A stretch of 64,000 bases of DNA, taken from the NCBI GenBank assembly GCA_902622595.1, contig CACNQM010000002.1, positions 177,736-241,735 on the forward strand. The letters run 5' to 3'. A model generated the notes under the pieces. That model searched no databases, was not told where the DNA came from, and saw nothing but the letters and a program-made list of their open reading frames with translations. A program made the position numbers and the translations under genes. This document shows positions 26,672 to 36,466 of the stretch, piece by piece. This DNA is from an uncultured Bacteroidota bacterium (lineage in GTDB: Bacteria > Bacteroidota > Bacteroidia > Flavobacteriales > Flavobacteriaceae). The first letter of the stretch is position 1. Every line of letters starts with the position of its first letter.

Positions 26672-27915
26672 TGAAGAATATTAGGTATTATTTTTTCACA
26701 TTATTATTTCTATTAATTAATTTATTTAGTTCATGTGGTTCAGAAATTGCCTCTGTTATATTTGATGAGGAAGAGCCAATAATCTATAAATATGGATATG
26801 ACGTGTCAAAACATATTTTTGAAGAAAAAAAGGTTGGAAAAAATGATACTTTCGGAGATATACTTGAAGGGCAAGGTATTGACTATCCTGAAATATATAA
26901 AGCTTTAGAAAAAACTAAAAAAGATGTTGACTTTAGAATACTACAACGCGGAAAACCGTACACACTAATATTCTCAAATGACTCAATACCAAGCTTAAAA
27001 GCATTTGTCTACCACCCAACAATTGAGGGATATTCTTTAATTCAACTCAAGGATAGTATTTATGGAAAAACTTTTAAAAAGGAAAGAACATATAAAGATT
27101 TATCTGCATCAGGTAGTATTGAAAACTCATTATACTTAACGCTTGAGGAGCAAGATAAAGATCCGCTATTAACATATTATTTATCTGATATATATGCTTG
27201 GACAATTGATTTTTTTAGACTTGCCAAGGGTGATAAATTTAAAGTCATCTACACACAAGCCTTTGTAGATGACTCTATTCCTGTCGAAATCACAAAAGTT
27301 AAAGCAGCATATTTTTTACATAAAGGAGTTGAAAGGTATGCATTCGAGTATGAAACTGATTCTATAAAAGGTATTGTTGAATATCTTGATCAAGATGGTA
27401 AGAATCTTAGACGGGCTTTTTTACAATCCCCAATAAAATTTGGCAGAATTTCATCAAGATATAATCTTAGGAGAAGAATCGCACTGTATAACAATCGAAT
27501 AAGGCCGCATAGAGGTACAGACTTTGCAGCACCAATTGGCACGCCAATATTATCAACTGCAAATGGAACTGTGACAGAGGTAAGCTATACAAGAGCAAAT
27601 GGGAATTATGTAAAAGTTAAACATAACAACACATATACAACTCAATACCTCCATATGCAGAAAGCGAATGTTAAAGTAGGTCAATTTGTTGAGCAGGGTG
27701 ATGTAATAGGTTTTGTAGGAGTTACTGGATATACCTCAGGGCCTCATGTATGTTATAGATTTTGGAAAGATGGACGCGAAGTTGATCCATTTAAACAAAA
27801 GCTTCCAGAGGCTAAACCAATTAATGAGTCCTTAAAACAGAAATATCTTAATGATCTTGTTTTAATTAAATCACAAATTGATTCTATAATTATTAAAAAT
27901 AAACCATCTATATAA
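26671..27915 (+). CDS. M23-family metallopeptidase lipoprotein
   Basis: A 414-residue protein with a hydrophobic N-terminus and a lipobox-like FSSC (Cys22), then a long N-terminal region and an LytM/M23 domain in the last 150 residues. The zinc motif HxxxD is RPHRGTDF (His280, Asp284). The second motif, normally HxH, reads GPHVCYRF (His359, Cys361), so Cys replaces the usual zinc-ligand His; related Bacteroidota proteins share this. It is predicted to cut or sense peptidoglycan cross-links. It overlaps its neighbours on both sides by 1 nt, in an operon with DUF3108 and pgi. Confidence 0.87.
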   Translation: MKNIRYYFFTLLFLLINLFSSCGSEIASVIFDEEEPIIYKYGYDVSKHIFEEKKVGKNDTFGDILEGQGIDYPEIYKALEKTKKDVDFRILQRGKPYTLIFSNDSIPSLKAFVYHPTIEGYSLIQLKDSIYGKTFKKERTYKDLSASGSIENSLYLTLEEQDKDPLLTYYLSDIYAWTIDFFRLAKGDKFKVIYTQAFVDDSIPVEITKVKAAYFLHKGVERYAFEYETDSIKGIVEYLDQDGKNLRRAFLQSPIKFGRISSRYNLRRRIALYNNRIRPHRGTDFAAPIGTPILSTANGTVTEVSYTRANGNYVKVKHNNTYTTQYLHMQKANVKVGQFVEQGDVIGFVGVTGYTSGPHVCYRFWKDGREVDPFKQKLPEAKPINESLKQKYLNDLVLIKSQIDSIIIKNKPSI

Positions 27916-29450
27916 TGGCTTTATCAAAGATTAATCCTACGAAACTATCTTCATGGAAAAAACTTGTTCAACAATTTGATAAAGAGAATAATTTGCATAT
28001 TAATGACTTTTTTAAAGAAGAAAATAATAGACTAGATGAGTTTTGTATTAATTGGGAAAACTTTTACGTTGACTTCTCAAAAAATAGATTAAGTAATAAT
28101 TCGTTTAAGCTTTTAACTGATCTATGCAAAGAAACCAACCTAAAAAATAATATTAAGAAATATTTTAATGGATCTATTATTAATGAAACTGAGAATAGAG
28201 CTGTCCTTCATACTGCCTTAAGATCATCAGAAAATGATGAGGTAAATAAAACTTTAAAGAAGATAATTAACATTTCAGATGAAATAAATAGCGCAAAGAG
28301 ATTAGGGTATTCTGGAAAGAAAATTACAGACGTTGTTAATATTGGAATTGGAGGTTCACACTTAGGCCCTGAGATGGTAACAGAGGCACTTTTAAATTAT
28401 AGCCAAGGAATTAAGCCACATTTCATCTCAAATATAGATCCTGATTTCACATCAAAACTCTTGGAAAAGTTAAATCCAGAAACTACCATTTTTATAATAG
28501 TTTCAAAAACTTTTTCTACCATTGAAACACTTGAAAATGCGAATAAAATTAGAACCTGGTTTATTAAAAATGCAAGTGAAAATTCTATAAAAAATCATTT
28601 TATCTCTATTTCAAATAATACTGAAGCTCCAAAAAAGTTTGGTATTTCCGCAGAGAACATACTTTCAATACCTGAATGGGTTGGTGGGAGATTTTCATTG
28701 TGGGGGTCTGTTGGACTTGTTATTTCAATAGTTATAGGTTCAGAAAATTTTAATGATTTTCTAAAAGGTGCAAATAGAATGGATATTCATTTTAAAAGTT
28801 CTCCATTCGAGAGAAATATTCCAGTAGTTCTTGCATTAATTAGTATTTGGTATAATAATTTTTTTAAGTGTGAAACAGAAGCGGTACTCCCTTATAGTCA
28901 ATTCTTGAGCAAGCTTCCCGATTACCTTCAACAAGCAAGTATGGAAAGTAATGGTAAAAATATTGATAGAAATGGGAAAAAAGTAGATTATGAAACTGGG
29001 TCGATAGTTTGGGGTTCAACAGGAACTAACGCGCAACATGCTTTTTTTCAACTATTGCATCAAGGAACTAAAATTATTCCAACTGACTTTATTGCTTTTA
29101 AAAGACCAATACATGGAGATTCAAATCAACATAAAATTCTAAACTCTAACTTTTTGGCTCAAACAAATGCTTTGATGATAGGAAAATCAACCTCAAGTGA
29201 AAATATCCATAAAAATATAGATGGGAACAAACCATCGAACTCAATAGTTATTAACAAGCTAAACCCATTCAACCTTGGATCATTAATAGCAATGTATGAA
29301 AATAAAATTTTTACAATAGGATCAATTTTAAATATTTACAGCTATGATCAATGGGGTGTTGAGTTAGGAAAATCAATAGCTAAAGAAATTCTTCTCGGAC
29401 ATGATGAGGGCCTAGACAAATCCACAAAAAAAATAAGAAAACAACTTTAA
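27915..29450 (+). CDS. pgi: Glucose-6-phosphate isomerase
   Basis: A 511-residue PGI, somewhat shorter than the 550-residue E. coli enzyme. Conserved blocks are VVNIGIGGSHLGPEMV near 141-156, FIIVSKTFSTIETLENA, the signature GGRFSLWGSVGL near 258-269, the active-site region YLQQASMESNGK and the C-terminal YDQWGVELGK with the catalytic Lys. It interconverts glucose-6-P and fructose-6-P. The ATG overlaps the M23 gene stop by 1 nt. Confidence 0.95.
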   Translation: MALSKINPTKLSSWKKLVQQFDKENNLHINDFFKEENNRLDEFCINWENFYVDFSKNRLSNNSFKLLTDLCKETNLKNNIKKYFNGSIINETENRAVLHTALRSSENDEVNKTLKKIINISDEINSAKRLGYSGKKITDVVNIGIGGSHLGPEMVTEALLNYSQGIKPHFISNIDPDFTSKLLEKLNPETTIFIIVSKTFSTIETLENANKIRTWFIKNASENSIKNHFISISNNTEAPKKFGISAENILSIPEWVGGRFSLWGSVGLVISIVIGSENFNDFLKGANRMDIHFKSSPFERNIPVVLALISIWYNNFFKCETEAVLPYSQFLSKLPDYLQQASMESNGKNIDRNGKKVDYETGSIVWGSTGTNAQHAFFQLLHQGTKIIPTDFIAFKRPIHGDSNQHKILNSNFLAQTNALMIGKSTSSENIHKNIDGNKPSNSIVINKLNPFNLGSLIAMYENKIFTIGSILNIYSYDQWGVELGKSIAKEILLGHDEGLDKSTKKIRKQL

Positions 29451-29530
29451 GTTTAAATCAAAAAACAATATTTGATAATTGTTTAATATTGTGTTGATAT
29501 TTCGTTAACGAAAATAAACATGAATAATTT

Positions 29531-29538
29531 TACTTTTG
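29531..29538 (+). promoter_or_regulatory. Possible Bacteroidota -7 box before the third TonB receptor
   Basis: TACTTTTG fits the Bacteroidota -7 consensus TAnnTTTG and lies 24 nt before the receptor ATG. A TTG at the expected -33 distance is not obvious, so this is tentative. Confidence 0.35.
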
Positions 29539-29561
29539 TACCAAACAAAAATTAATTATTC

Positions 29562-32096
29562 ATGAAAAAATTATTCTTAATAGTATTTTCTCTTTTTACG
29601 TTTACAATTTCTGCTCAAGAGTCTGTTCTTGACTCTATAGCTCTGACTGAGGTTACCGTGACTTCTCAAGTTGTTGATGTAGCTAGAGACAGAATAACTC
29701 CCATAGCATTTAGTTCAGTTTCAGGTGCTGAAATTGATCTTAAAGCTGGAAATCTTGAGTTTGTTGAAACGTTAAAAAGAACCCCTGGGGTTTATACAAA
29801 TCAAGATAATGGTGGTTATGGTGATGGTCAAATGTATGTTAGAGGTTTTGGTTTTACAAACACCGCTTATGTAATTAATGGTCAACCAGTAAACGACATG
29901 GAAAATGGTAAGGTATATTGGTCAAACTGGATGGGACTAATTGATCTTACGTCAAGTGTACAAATTCAAAGAGGTCTTGGTTCAACATCTCTTGCAGTTC
30001 CTTCCGCGGGTGGAACTGTTTCAGTTAATACAAGAGCTGCTGAGGTAGACCCAGGTTCAGGAATTAAAATGTCAATTGGTGATAATAGCTATCAAAAGTT
30101 CACTGCATTCCACAATACAGGAGTTAATGAACTTGGTTGGTCTTCAAGTTTTCTTCTTGGGTTCTGGCAAGGTGATGGCTGGAGAAATGGAATGCAAGGA
30201 GAGGGAACAACATATGCCTTTTCGGTTGGTTATACACCAAGAGGAAGTGATCACGAATTTAACTTCTCATTAATTGGTGCTGGACAGTGGCATCATCAGT
30301 CATATTATGGAACACAACTCCAAGATTATCTTGATTATGGTCCAATTCAAGGTGATGATTATAGAAAATTTAATGCTTTATATGGAGATTACAGGGGTGA
30401 AGAATTTTCAATACTAAGAAATTACTACAATAAGCCGTTAGCAACTTTTAACTGGGATTGGGAGATTTCTAGTAGAGTAACTTTAGCAACATCTCTATAT
30501 GGTTCTGCTGGAAGAGGAGGAGGAACTGGTCTTAGAGGAAGAGGGTCATTTGGAGTAAGTCCTTTTAATGAATCATTTGCAGAATACTTAGATGATCATG
30601 GTGAATGGAGAAACTCTGACACAACAATAAATTGGGATGTGGCTGTTCAAAAAAATATGGCTGGGGCACATGTGCCTGACAGTGGTCCTTTTGCTGGAAT
30701 GAAACTGGGATATTATAATACTATTGATGGTCTACCAAGTAAATGGGATGCTGACACTACAATTAGAAGGTTCTCAACGAACTCTCACAACTGGTATGGT
30801 GGAATTTCAAAGATTAAAATAGATTCAGATAATTTTAGATATGAGTTAGGTATTGATTTAAGAACTTATTCGGCATTACACAGGAGAGGTCCTGAAACTA
30901 TGTTTGGTCTAGATGGATATATATCTACAATTAATGGTTTTAACTTCTCAGGAAATGGTGACAGAATTGGAACAGTAATTGTAGACACTTATGAAGCAAG
31001 TCCTTTTAAAGATATGGGGACTGCTAACCCTAATGGGTCACAAAGATATTACATAGGACATGTTGACTGGACTGGTGTTAATGGTCTTATTGAATATACA
31101 GGTAGTGATAAATTCTCAGCGGTACTTCAAATGGGGACATCAAGTCAGAAATATCAATGGGAAGGATTCTACACTGCTGCACCATCAACATTAAGTAGAA
31201 AAATTACTGTAGATGGAGGCTACATAAAAGGTGGTGCTAACTTTAGAGCGAATGATAATTCAAACTTTTTCTTCAACGTGGGGCAAATCATGAGACCTCC
31301 ATCTTTCGACGGAGTATTCCCTAATGCTGACTATGATTTTGAAGAAGCAGATGACATTCTCAATGAATCATTTACTTCATTCGAACTTGGATATGGTTTT
31401 AGATCTTCAAATTTTAAAGGTACTATTAATGCATATCATACTGTATGGGGAGATAGAACACTTAGAAGAAGTACATCGATTGATGATCAGGGAGTAAGAA
31501 TTATCTACAGTGGTGTTGAGCAAACTCATCAAGGTATTGAGGGTGAAATGACATGGTACCCATCAAGTAGGCTTAGAATAAATGGAATGTTTTCACTTGG
31601 TGATTGGAAATATACCAAAAACTTTCAAGGAGATGCCTACTTTATTGATAACAACCAGCCTGCTGGAACAACTGGGACACTCTATTTAGATGGAGTTAAG
31701 ATTGGAGATGCAGCTCAAACTGTTTTATATCTAGGATTTGATTATAAACTTTCATCTAAGCTATCTGTTGATTTAGATATGATGAGCTATGATAATCTTC
31801 ATGGTAGGTTTGGGCCTCTTGATAGCGAATTTAATTCTGCAAATAATAGAGGTTCTATCAAATTGCCGTCATGGGGAACTGCAGACTTAGGTGCTACTTA
31901 TTCATTTAATTTGTTAGGTTATGATGCAAGGGCTAGATTAAATGTAAATAATCTATTTGATGAAGAATATCTTTCACAATCACAAACTAATTTCCATAAC
32001 GATGGTGGAAGAACTTGGAATGGTATCAATGTTGAAAACAATGTATACTTTGGAAAAGGGACAACATGGAATTTAGGACTTAATATTAATTTCTAA
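29562..32096 (+). CDS. TonB-dependent receptor without regulatory N-domain
   Basis: An 844-residue outer-membrane receptor. The signal peptide (1-18, ending TISAQ) is followed almost at once by the plug (ALTEVTVTSQVVDVARDR), so the carboxypeptidase-regulatory-like domain of the neighbouring receptors is missing. The plug has the YVRGFGFTNTAYVINGQPV block, and the barrel ends WNLGLNINF. The sequence suggests a receptor family common in marine Flavobacteriia; the ligand is unknown. It stands alone between pgi and the convergent recJ and is closed by a terminator. Confidence 0.88.
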   Translation: MKKLFLIVFSLFTFTISAQESVLDSIALTEVTVTSQVVDVARDRITPIAFSSVSGAEIDLKAGNLEFVETLKRTPGVYTNQDNGGYGDGQMYVRGFGFTNTAYVINGQPVNDMENGKVYWSNWMGLIDLTSSVQIQRGLGSTSLAVPSAGGTVSVNTRAAEVDPGSGIKMSIGDNSYQKFTAFHNTGVNELGWSSSFLLGFWQGDGWRNGMQGEGTTYAFSVGYTPRGSDHEFNFSLIGAGQWHHQSYYGTQLQDYLDYGPIQGDDYRKFNALYGDYRGEEFSILRNYYNKPLATFNWDWEISSRVTLATSLYGSAGRGGGTGLRGRGSFGVSPFNESFAEYLDDHGEWRNSDTTINWDVAVQKNMAGAHVPDSGPFAGMKLGYYNTIDGLPSKWDADTTIRRFSTNSHNWYGGISKIKIDSDNFRYELGIDLRTYSALHRRGPETMFGLDGYISTINGFNFSGNGDRIGTVIVDTYEASPFKDMGTANPNGSQRYYIGHVDWTGVNGLIEYTGSDKFSAVLQMGTSSQKYQWEGFYTAAPSTLSRKITVDGGYIKGGANFRANDNSNFFFNVGQIMRPPSFDGVFPNADYDFEEADDILNESFTSFELGYGFRSSNFKGTINAYHTVWGDRTLRRSTSIDDQGVRIIYSGVEQTHQGIEGEMTWYPSSRLRINGMFSLGDWKYTKNFQGDAYFIDNNQPAGTTGTLYLDGVKIGDAAQTVLYLGFDYKLSSKLSVDLDMMSYDNLHGRFGPLDSEFNSANNRGSIKLPSWGTADLGATYSFNLLGYDARARLNVNNLFDEEYLSQSQTNFHNDGGRTWNGINVENNVYFGKGTTWNLGLNINF

Positions 32097-32120
32097 AGAG
32101 TATTTTTCATACTTATTTAT

Positions 32121-32149
32121 AAACCCTACCATTGGTAGGGTTTATTTTT
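32121..32149 (+). terminator. Intrinsic terminator between TonB receptor and recJ
   Basis: A 10-bp perfect stem AAACCCTACC (32121-32130) pairs with GGTAGGGTTT (32134-32143) across a 3-nt loop, and T-rich sequence follows to about 32150. It ends the receptor transcript and touches the end of the convergent recJ gene. Confidence 0.88.
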
Positions 32150-33815
32150 TTATGTATAACTCTCTTATAGTTAATTCAACCGTTTCTCTACCAGAAAAGG
32201 TATTTAGATTGACATTATAAAGTATATCAAATGGTGATTTAAGACCAACTAAATCACTTTTTTTATCAAAACAGATAAATGATAATTTTGTCTCATATTC
32301 ATCTTTAATGATTGATTTAACAATTTGTTGATCTTTTCCTAAAAATTTCAATTTAGAATCTATAAAACAGTTGTTAGTTCTAAAAACTGGACGTTTATTA
32401 CCTAAGCCAAAAGGAGCCATCCTTTGAATAATTTTTATATTCTCAATAGTTAACTTTGAAAAGTCAATTAAAAGATCGTAATGAAATGATCTAGTAAACA
32501 TTTTATGACCTACAGAATCTTTGACAATGGATTCAAATTGATTTTTAAAAATATCAAAATTTGATTTTTTTAATTTTAATCCAGCTGCATACTTATGGCC
32601 TCCATATTGGAGGAGGGTTTCTTGACAATCTGATAATGATTTATAAACATCATAATCTTTAACTGACCTTACAGAACCAGTCAAAATTTCATCATTTGAT
32701 TCTGTTAATACTATAGTTGGCTTATAGGACCTTTCAATTAATCTTGATGCAACAATTCCTAACACTCCTTGATTCCATCCTTCTCCGCAAACAATATTTG
32801 TATATCGTTGATTATCAATTTGGCTCAAAGCTTCATCAACAACAGATTTTTCTATTCTTCTTCTGTTTTGATTTAAATGTTCAACATCATTTGAAAGAGA
32901 ATTTGCTATATTAATATCTTCTTCAATTAATAAATCCACAATTATTTTTCCTGTCTTCATTCTTCCAGCAGCATTAATTCTTGGCCCAATATTAAACGAG
33001 ATTTTTGATTCATCAATTTTACCATTAATTGACTTCAAAAAATTTCTCAAACCTATTCGAGGTTTTGAGTTAATAACATTTAATCCATGAAATACCATGA
33101 TTCTATTTTCATCAATTAAAGGCATCATGTCTGAAATAGTTGCAAGAGCTACAAAATCCAAGAATATAGATGTATCAATTGAACTCTCAGTAAATGTATT
33201 ATGAGCTGTTATTAATTTATATGCAATACCACAACCACATAGCTCTTTAAAAGGGTAATGACAGTTTTCTTGCTTTGGATTTAGTATTCCAAAAGCATTA
33301 GGAACTTGTTCACCTGGAAGATGATGGTCACATATTACCACTTCTATATTCTTAGAGTTGGATAAATCCACTGGATGAATTGCTTTTATACCACAGTCAA
33401 CAGTTATTATTAATGAAACTTTATTTATTTCTGCATACTCAATAGCTTTTTCCGATACTCCATATCCTTCTTCATATCGATCAGGAATATAGTATAGAAG
33501 GTCATAACCCATAATTTTAAAATACTTATATAGCATTGCTGTAGATGTTGTACCGTCAACATCGTAATCACCTAAAATCATAATTCTGTGCTCCTTTGAA
33601 TTTTGAATTTTTTCAACAACCTTTTTCATATCCTTCATAAGAAATGGATCATGAAGCAAATTAATATCAGGTCTAAAAAAATTTTGAGCCTTCTTCAAAG
33701 AGTCAACTTCTCTTTGAAGTAACAAAGTGCAAATGAAATCATCAATTTTTAAATCTTTTTTAAGAGATTGGAGTATATCTTCTTCTAGCTGTTCTTTTTC
33801 TATCCAATTTTTCAT
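32142..33815 (-). CDS. recJ: Single-stranded-DNA-specific exonuclease RecJ
   Basis: A 557-residue DHH-family 5'-3' exonuclease. Motif I is ILGDYDVDGTTSTAML near 80-95, the next Asp motif is VDCGIKA and the DHH motif is VVICDHHLPGEQ near 160-171. The DHHA1 domain carries GGHKYAAGLKL (near 417), and an OB-like C-terminal region follows. It acts in recombination and mismatch or excision repair. It is preceded on the same strand by rsmI with an 8-nt gap. Confidence 0.95.
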   Translation of the reverse strand: MKNWIEKEQLEEDILQSLKKDLKIDDFICTLLLQREVDSLKKAQNFFRPDINLLHDPFLMKDMKKVVEKIQNSKEHRIMILGDYDVDGTTSTAMLYKYFKIMGYDLLYYIPDRYEEGYGVSEKAIEYAEINKVSLIITVDCGIKAIHPVDLSNSKNIEVVICDHHLPGEQVPNAFGILNPKQENCHYPFKELCGCGIAYKLITAHNTFTESSIDTSIFLDFVALATISDMMPLIDENRIMVFHGLNVINSKPRIGLRNFLKSINGKIDESKISFNIGPRINAAGRMKTGKIIVDLLIEEDINIANSLSNDVEHLNQNRRRIEKSVVDEALSQIDNQRYTNIVCGEGWNQGVLGIVASRLIERSYKPTIVLTESNDEILTGSVRSVKDYDVYKSLSDCQETLLQYGGHKYAAGLKLKKSNFDIFKNQFESIVKDSVGHKMFTRSFHYDLLIDFSKLTIENIKIIQRMAPFGLGNKRPVFRTNNCFIDSKLKFLGKDQQIVKSIIKDEYETKLSFICFDKKSDLVGLKSPFDILYNVNLNTFSGRETVELTIRELYIKK

Positions 33816-33823
33816 GAGAAAAT

Positions 33824-34516
33824 TTAACTTAGATCTTTACTCCTATCGATACAAATCACGAACTCACCTTTTATTTTTTTGTCAGAGAAATAGTTTAGAG
33901 CATCATTAACAGATCCCCTAAATGTTTCTTCGTACATTTTTGATATTTCTCTACTAATAGAGATTTTTCTATCAGCTCCTAAAAATTCTAACAAGTCTGA
34001 TAGTGTTTTAATAATTCTATATGGAGATTCATATATAATTGTTGTAATTGTATTATCTGAAATCTCTTTAAGTTTTGTTTGCCTGCCTTTTTTTCTTGGT
34101 AAAAAACCTTCAAAGATAAAAGTGTCGCTTGAAAGTCCACTTAAAACAATTGCAGGTATTAGAGCCGTTGGACCTGGTAAACATGTAATCTTAATTCCAC
34201 TTTTAATTGCTTCTCTAACCAATAAAAATCCAGGGTCTGATATACATGGAGTTCCAGCATCCGTAATTAAAGAAATTTTTTTACCATTAAGCATTAACTC
34301 AACATACTCATTCACTTTTTTATGCTCGTTGTTTAAATGATAACTTTTCACTTTTGTAGAAATTTTGTAATGACTCAAAAGTTTTTTTGAGTGTCTTGTG
34401 TCCTCAGATAAAATTAGATCTGAATTTTTTAAAGTGTCAACTGCCCTTATTGTAATATCATCAAGATTTCCTATTGGTGTTGGTACAACAAAAAGTTTAA
34501 TTTCATTTGTCATCAT
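33824..34516 (-). CDS. rsmI: 16S rRNA (cytidine1402-2'-O)-methyltransferase
   Basis: A 230-residue tetrapyrrole-methylase-fold protein. RsmI signatures are VVPTPIGNLDDITIRAVDTL near 10-29, SEDTRHSKKLL, SLITDAGTPCISDPG near 79-93 and FEGFLPRKKGRQ. It methylates the ribose of C1402 in the decoding centre. It is shorter than the 280-residue E. coli enzyme and lacks the C-terminal extension, as is common in this phylum. Its start overlaps the preceding small gene by 14 nt. Confidence 0.93.
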   Translation of the reverse strand: MMTNEIKLFVVPTPIGNLDDITIRAVDTLKNSDLILSEDTRHSKKLLSHYKISTKVKSYHLNNEHKKVNEYVELMLNGKKISLITDAGTPCISDPGFLLVREAIKSGIKITCLPGPTALIPAIVLSGLSSDTFIFEGFLPRKKGRQTKLKEISDNTITTIIYESPYRIIKTLSDLLEFLGADRKISISREISKMYEETFRGSVNDALNYFSDKKIKGEFVICIDRSKDLS

Positions 34517-34820
34517 CTGACTCAGGTATTTCTGTTACTAAATCTTTAATAGAATCAATCAAAGGGATAATTTCACTTGCATTATTAGGGGGTGTAATAG
34601 TTTTTTTTGTCTCTAGATTAAAACCCTTTAGTGTTTCTTTAAGTCTGTCCTCATAAACCAGCCAGTCATTTTCTTTTTCTTGATTGGTAAGATATTTATG
34701 AATAATAGTTAATTCATATAATTTTTTTGAGTCTTCATAAATACTTTTTGAGTCATTTAATCTTGATTTATGAATCTTTAAAGCAAGTTCTTTAATTTTA
34801 TTCTCTAATTTTTTAAACAC
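34503..34820 (-). CDS. Small conserved helical protein of unknown function
   Basis: A 105-residue charged protein, predicted mostly helical (KKLENKIKELALKIHK at the N-terminus), with an acidic C-terminal tail ending ESDDDK. No signal peptide, membrane segment or known catalytic motif is visible. It overlaps rsmI by 14 nt, so it is probably expressed first in a transcript with rsmI and recJ, and it is divergent from tdk. I recognise similar small proteins at this position in Flavobacteriia but no function. Confidence 0.75.
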   Translation of the reverse strand: MFKKLENKIKELALKIHKSRLNDSKSIYEDSKKLYELTIIHKYLTNQEKENDWLVYEDRLKETLKGFNLETKKTITPPNNASEIIPLIDSIKDLVTEIPESDDDK

Positions 34821-34886
34821 CTTAGTTTATTATTATAATGATTTACTTTTTGATAAATTTGTTTTTATTAAAAATCAAATTACAAA

Positions 34887-35468
34887 ATGTTTTTAGAAAA
34901 TCCAGTATATAATAATGAACAATTCGGATGGATTGAGGTTATATGTGGATCAATGTTCTCAGGAAAGACAGAAGAACTAATTAGGCGCATCAAAAGAGCA
35001 AAGATTGCAAATCAGAAAATTAAAGTTTTTAAACCAATAATTGACTCAAGAAGTAAAAATTTTATTGAGTCACATGATGAAAGTAAGCTAGAATGTATAG
35101 AAGTAAAATCATCAAATGAAATTTTAAAAAAGATTGATAATTGCGATGTTATTGCTATAGATGAGGCACAGTTTTTCGATGATCAAATAGTTTCAGTTTG
35201 TAATAAAATTGCAAATAATGGAATTAGAGTTATAATTGCTGGTTTAGATATGGACTATCTTGGAAATCCATTTGGTCCAATGCCAAATCTTATGGCAATT
35301 TCAGAGTATGTTACAAAAGTACATGCTGTTTGCAAACAATCAGGAAATATTGCAAATTATAGTTTTAGAAAAAATAACAAAAAGGATATAGTTGTTATAG
35401 GAGAAAAAGACAAATATGAACCATTGAGTCGTTCAGTATTTTACAAAAAAATGAATAAAAATAAATAA
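34887..35468 (+). CDS. tdk: Thymidine kinase (type II)
   Basis: A 193-residue type II thymidine kinase that phosphorylates thymidine in the salvage pathway. The P-loop is GSMFSGKT at 21-28, the Asp motif is VIAIDEAQFFDD near 90-101 and the lasso region with YEPLSRSVFY is at the end. The zinc-binding Cys pattern is lost: only VCKQSGNIANYSFRK remains, a change shared by other flavobacterial enzymes. asd follows after 2 nt. Confidence 0.93.
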   Translation: MFLENPVYNNEQFGWIEVICGSMFSGKTEELIRRIKRAKIANQKIKVFKPIIDSRSKNFIESHDESKLECIEVKSSNEILKKIDNCDVIAIDEAQFFDDQIVSVCNKIANNGIRVIIAGLDMDYLGNPFGPMPNLMAISEYVTKVHAVCKQSGNIANYSFRKNNKKDIVVIGEKDKYEPLSRSVFYKKMNKNK

Positions 35469-35470
35469 AT

Positions 35471-36466
35471 ATGAAAGTAGCTGTTGTTGGTGTAACTGGT
35501 GTTGTTGGAACTGTTATGCTCAATCTATTAGATAAACGAAAATTTCCAATTACTCAAATAATACCTGTTGCCTCAGAAAAATCTGTAGGTAAAAAGATTG
35601 GATTTAAGGGCAAGGATTATAGTATAGTATCATTAACTGATGCATTAACTGTAAAACCTGATATTGCACTTTTTTCAGCTGGAGGTACAACCTCAAAGGA
35701 ATGGGCACCTAAATTTGCAGATATAGGTACTAGAGTGGTTGATAATTCATCTGCATGGAGGATGGACTCAACAAAAAAACTAATAGTTAGCGAAGTAAAT
35801 TCAGAGACTTTAACAAAGAATGATTATATAATTGCGAATCCTAATTGCTCTACTATGCAAATGCTTGTCGTATTAGCTCCTCTTCACAAAAAGTTTAAAA
35901 TTAAACGTTTAGTGATTTCTACATATCAATCTGTATCTGGAACTGGTAAGAGTGCAATAGATCAATTATACAGTGAAAGAAATAGCTCTAGGTCAGAAAA
36001 AATTTACCCATATTCTATAGATCAAAATCTTTTGCCACACTGTGATGTATTTGAAGAAGATGGTTACACTAAGGAAGAAAATAAACTAATTAACGAAACT
36101 AAAAAAATATTAAATGATAATAGCATTCAAATTACATCTACTGCAGTCAGAGTGCCTATAGAAATTTGTCATGGTGAGTCTGTTAATATTGAATTTGAAA
36201 AAGAATATAAACTTGAAGAAGTAAATAGTATTTTAAAAAGTTCTACTGGATTAATAGTTGAAGATGAACCAAAAAACAACCTATATCCAATGCCTATCAA
36301 CGCAGCAAATAAGGATGAAGTTTTTGTTGGGAGAATAAGAAGAGACTTTAGTGTAAAGAGTGGGCTAAACCTCTGGATTGTTGCTGATAACCTTAGGAAA
36401 GGTGCTGCAACAAACACAATCCAAATAGCAGAAAAATTAATTGAGATGGGCATAGCAAAGCCCTAG
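35471..36466 (+). CDS. asd: Aspartate-semialdehyde dehydrogenase
   Basis: A 331-residue enzyme reducing aspartyl phosphate to the semialdehyde, on the path to lysine, threonine, methionine and diaminopimelate. The NADP-binding start is [15 protein letters not shown], the catalytic Cys is in [11 protein letters not shown] near 132-135 and the His region is [17 protein letters not shown] near 227-243. The start is 2 nt after tdk. The 3' end overlaps the convergent accC by 4 nt. Confidence 0.95.
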   Translation: MKVAVVGVTGVVGTVMLNLLDKRKFPITQIIPVASEKSVGKKIGFKGKDYSIVSLTDALTVKPDIALFSAGGTTSKEWAPKFADIGTRVVDNSSAWRMDSTKKLIVSEVNSETLTKNDYIIANPNCSTMQMLVVLAPLHKKFKIKRLVISTYQSVSGTGKSAIDQLYSERNSSRSEKIYPYSIDQNLLPHCDVFEEDGYTKEENKLINETKKILNDNSIQITSTAVRVPIEICHGESVNIEFEKEYKLEEVNSILKSSTGLIVEDEPKNNLYPMPINAANKDEVFVGRIRRDFSVKSGLNLWIVADNLRKGAATNTIQIAEKLIEMGIAKP

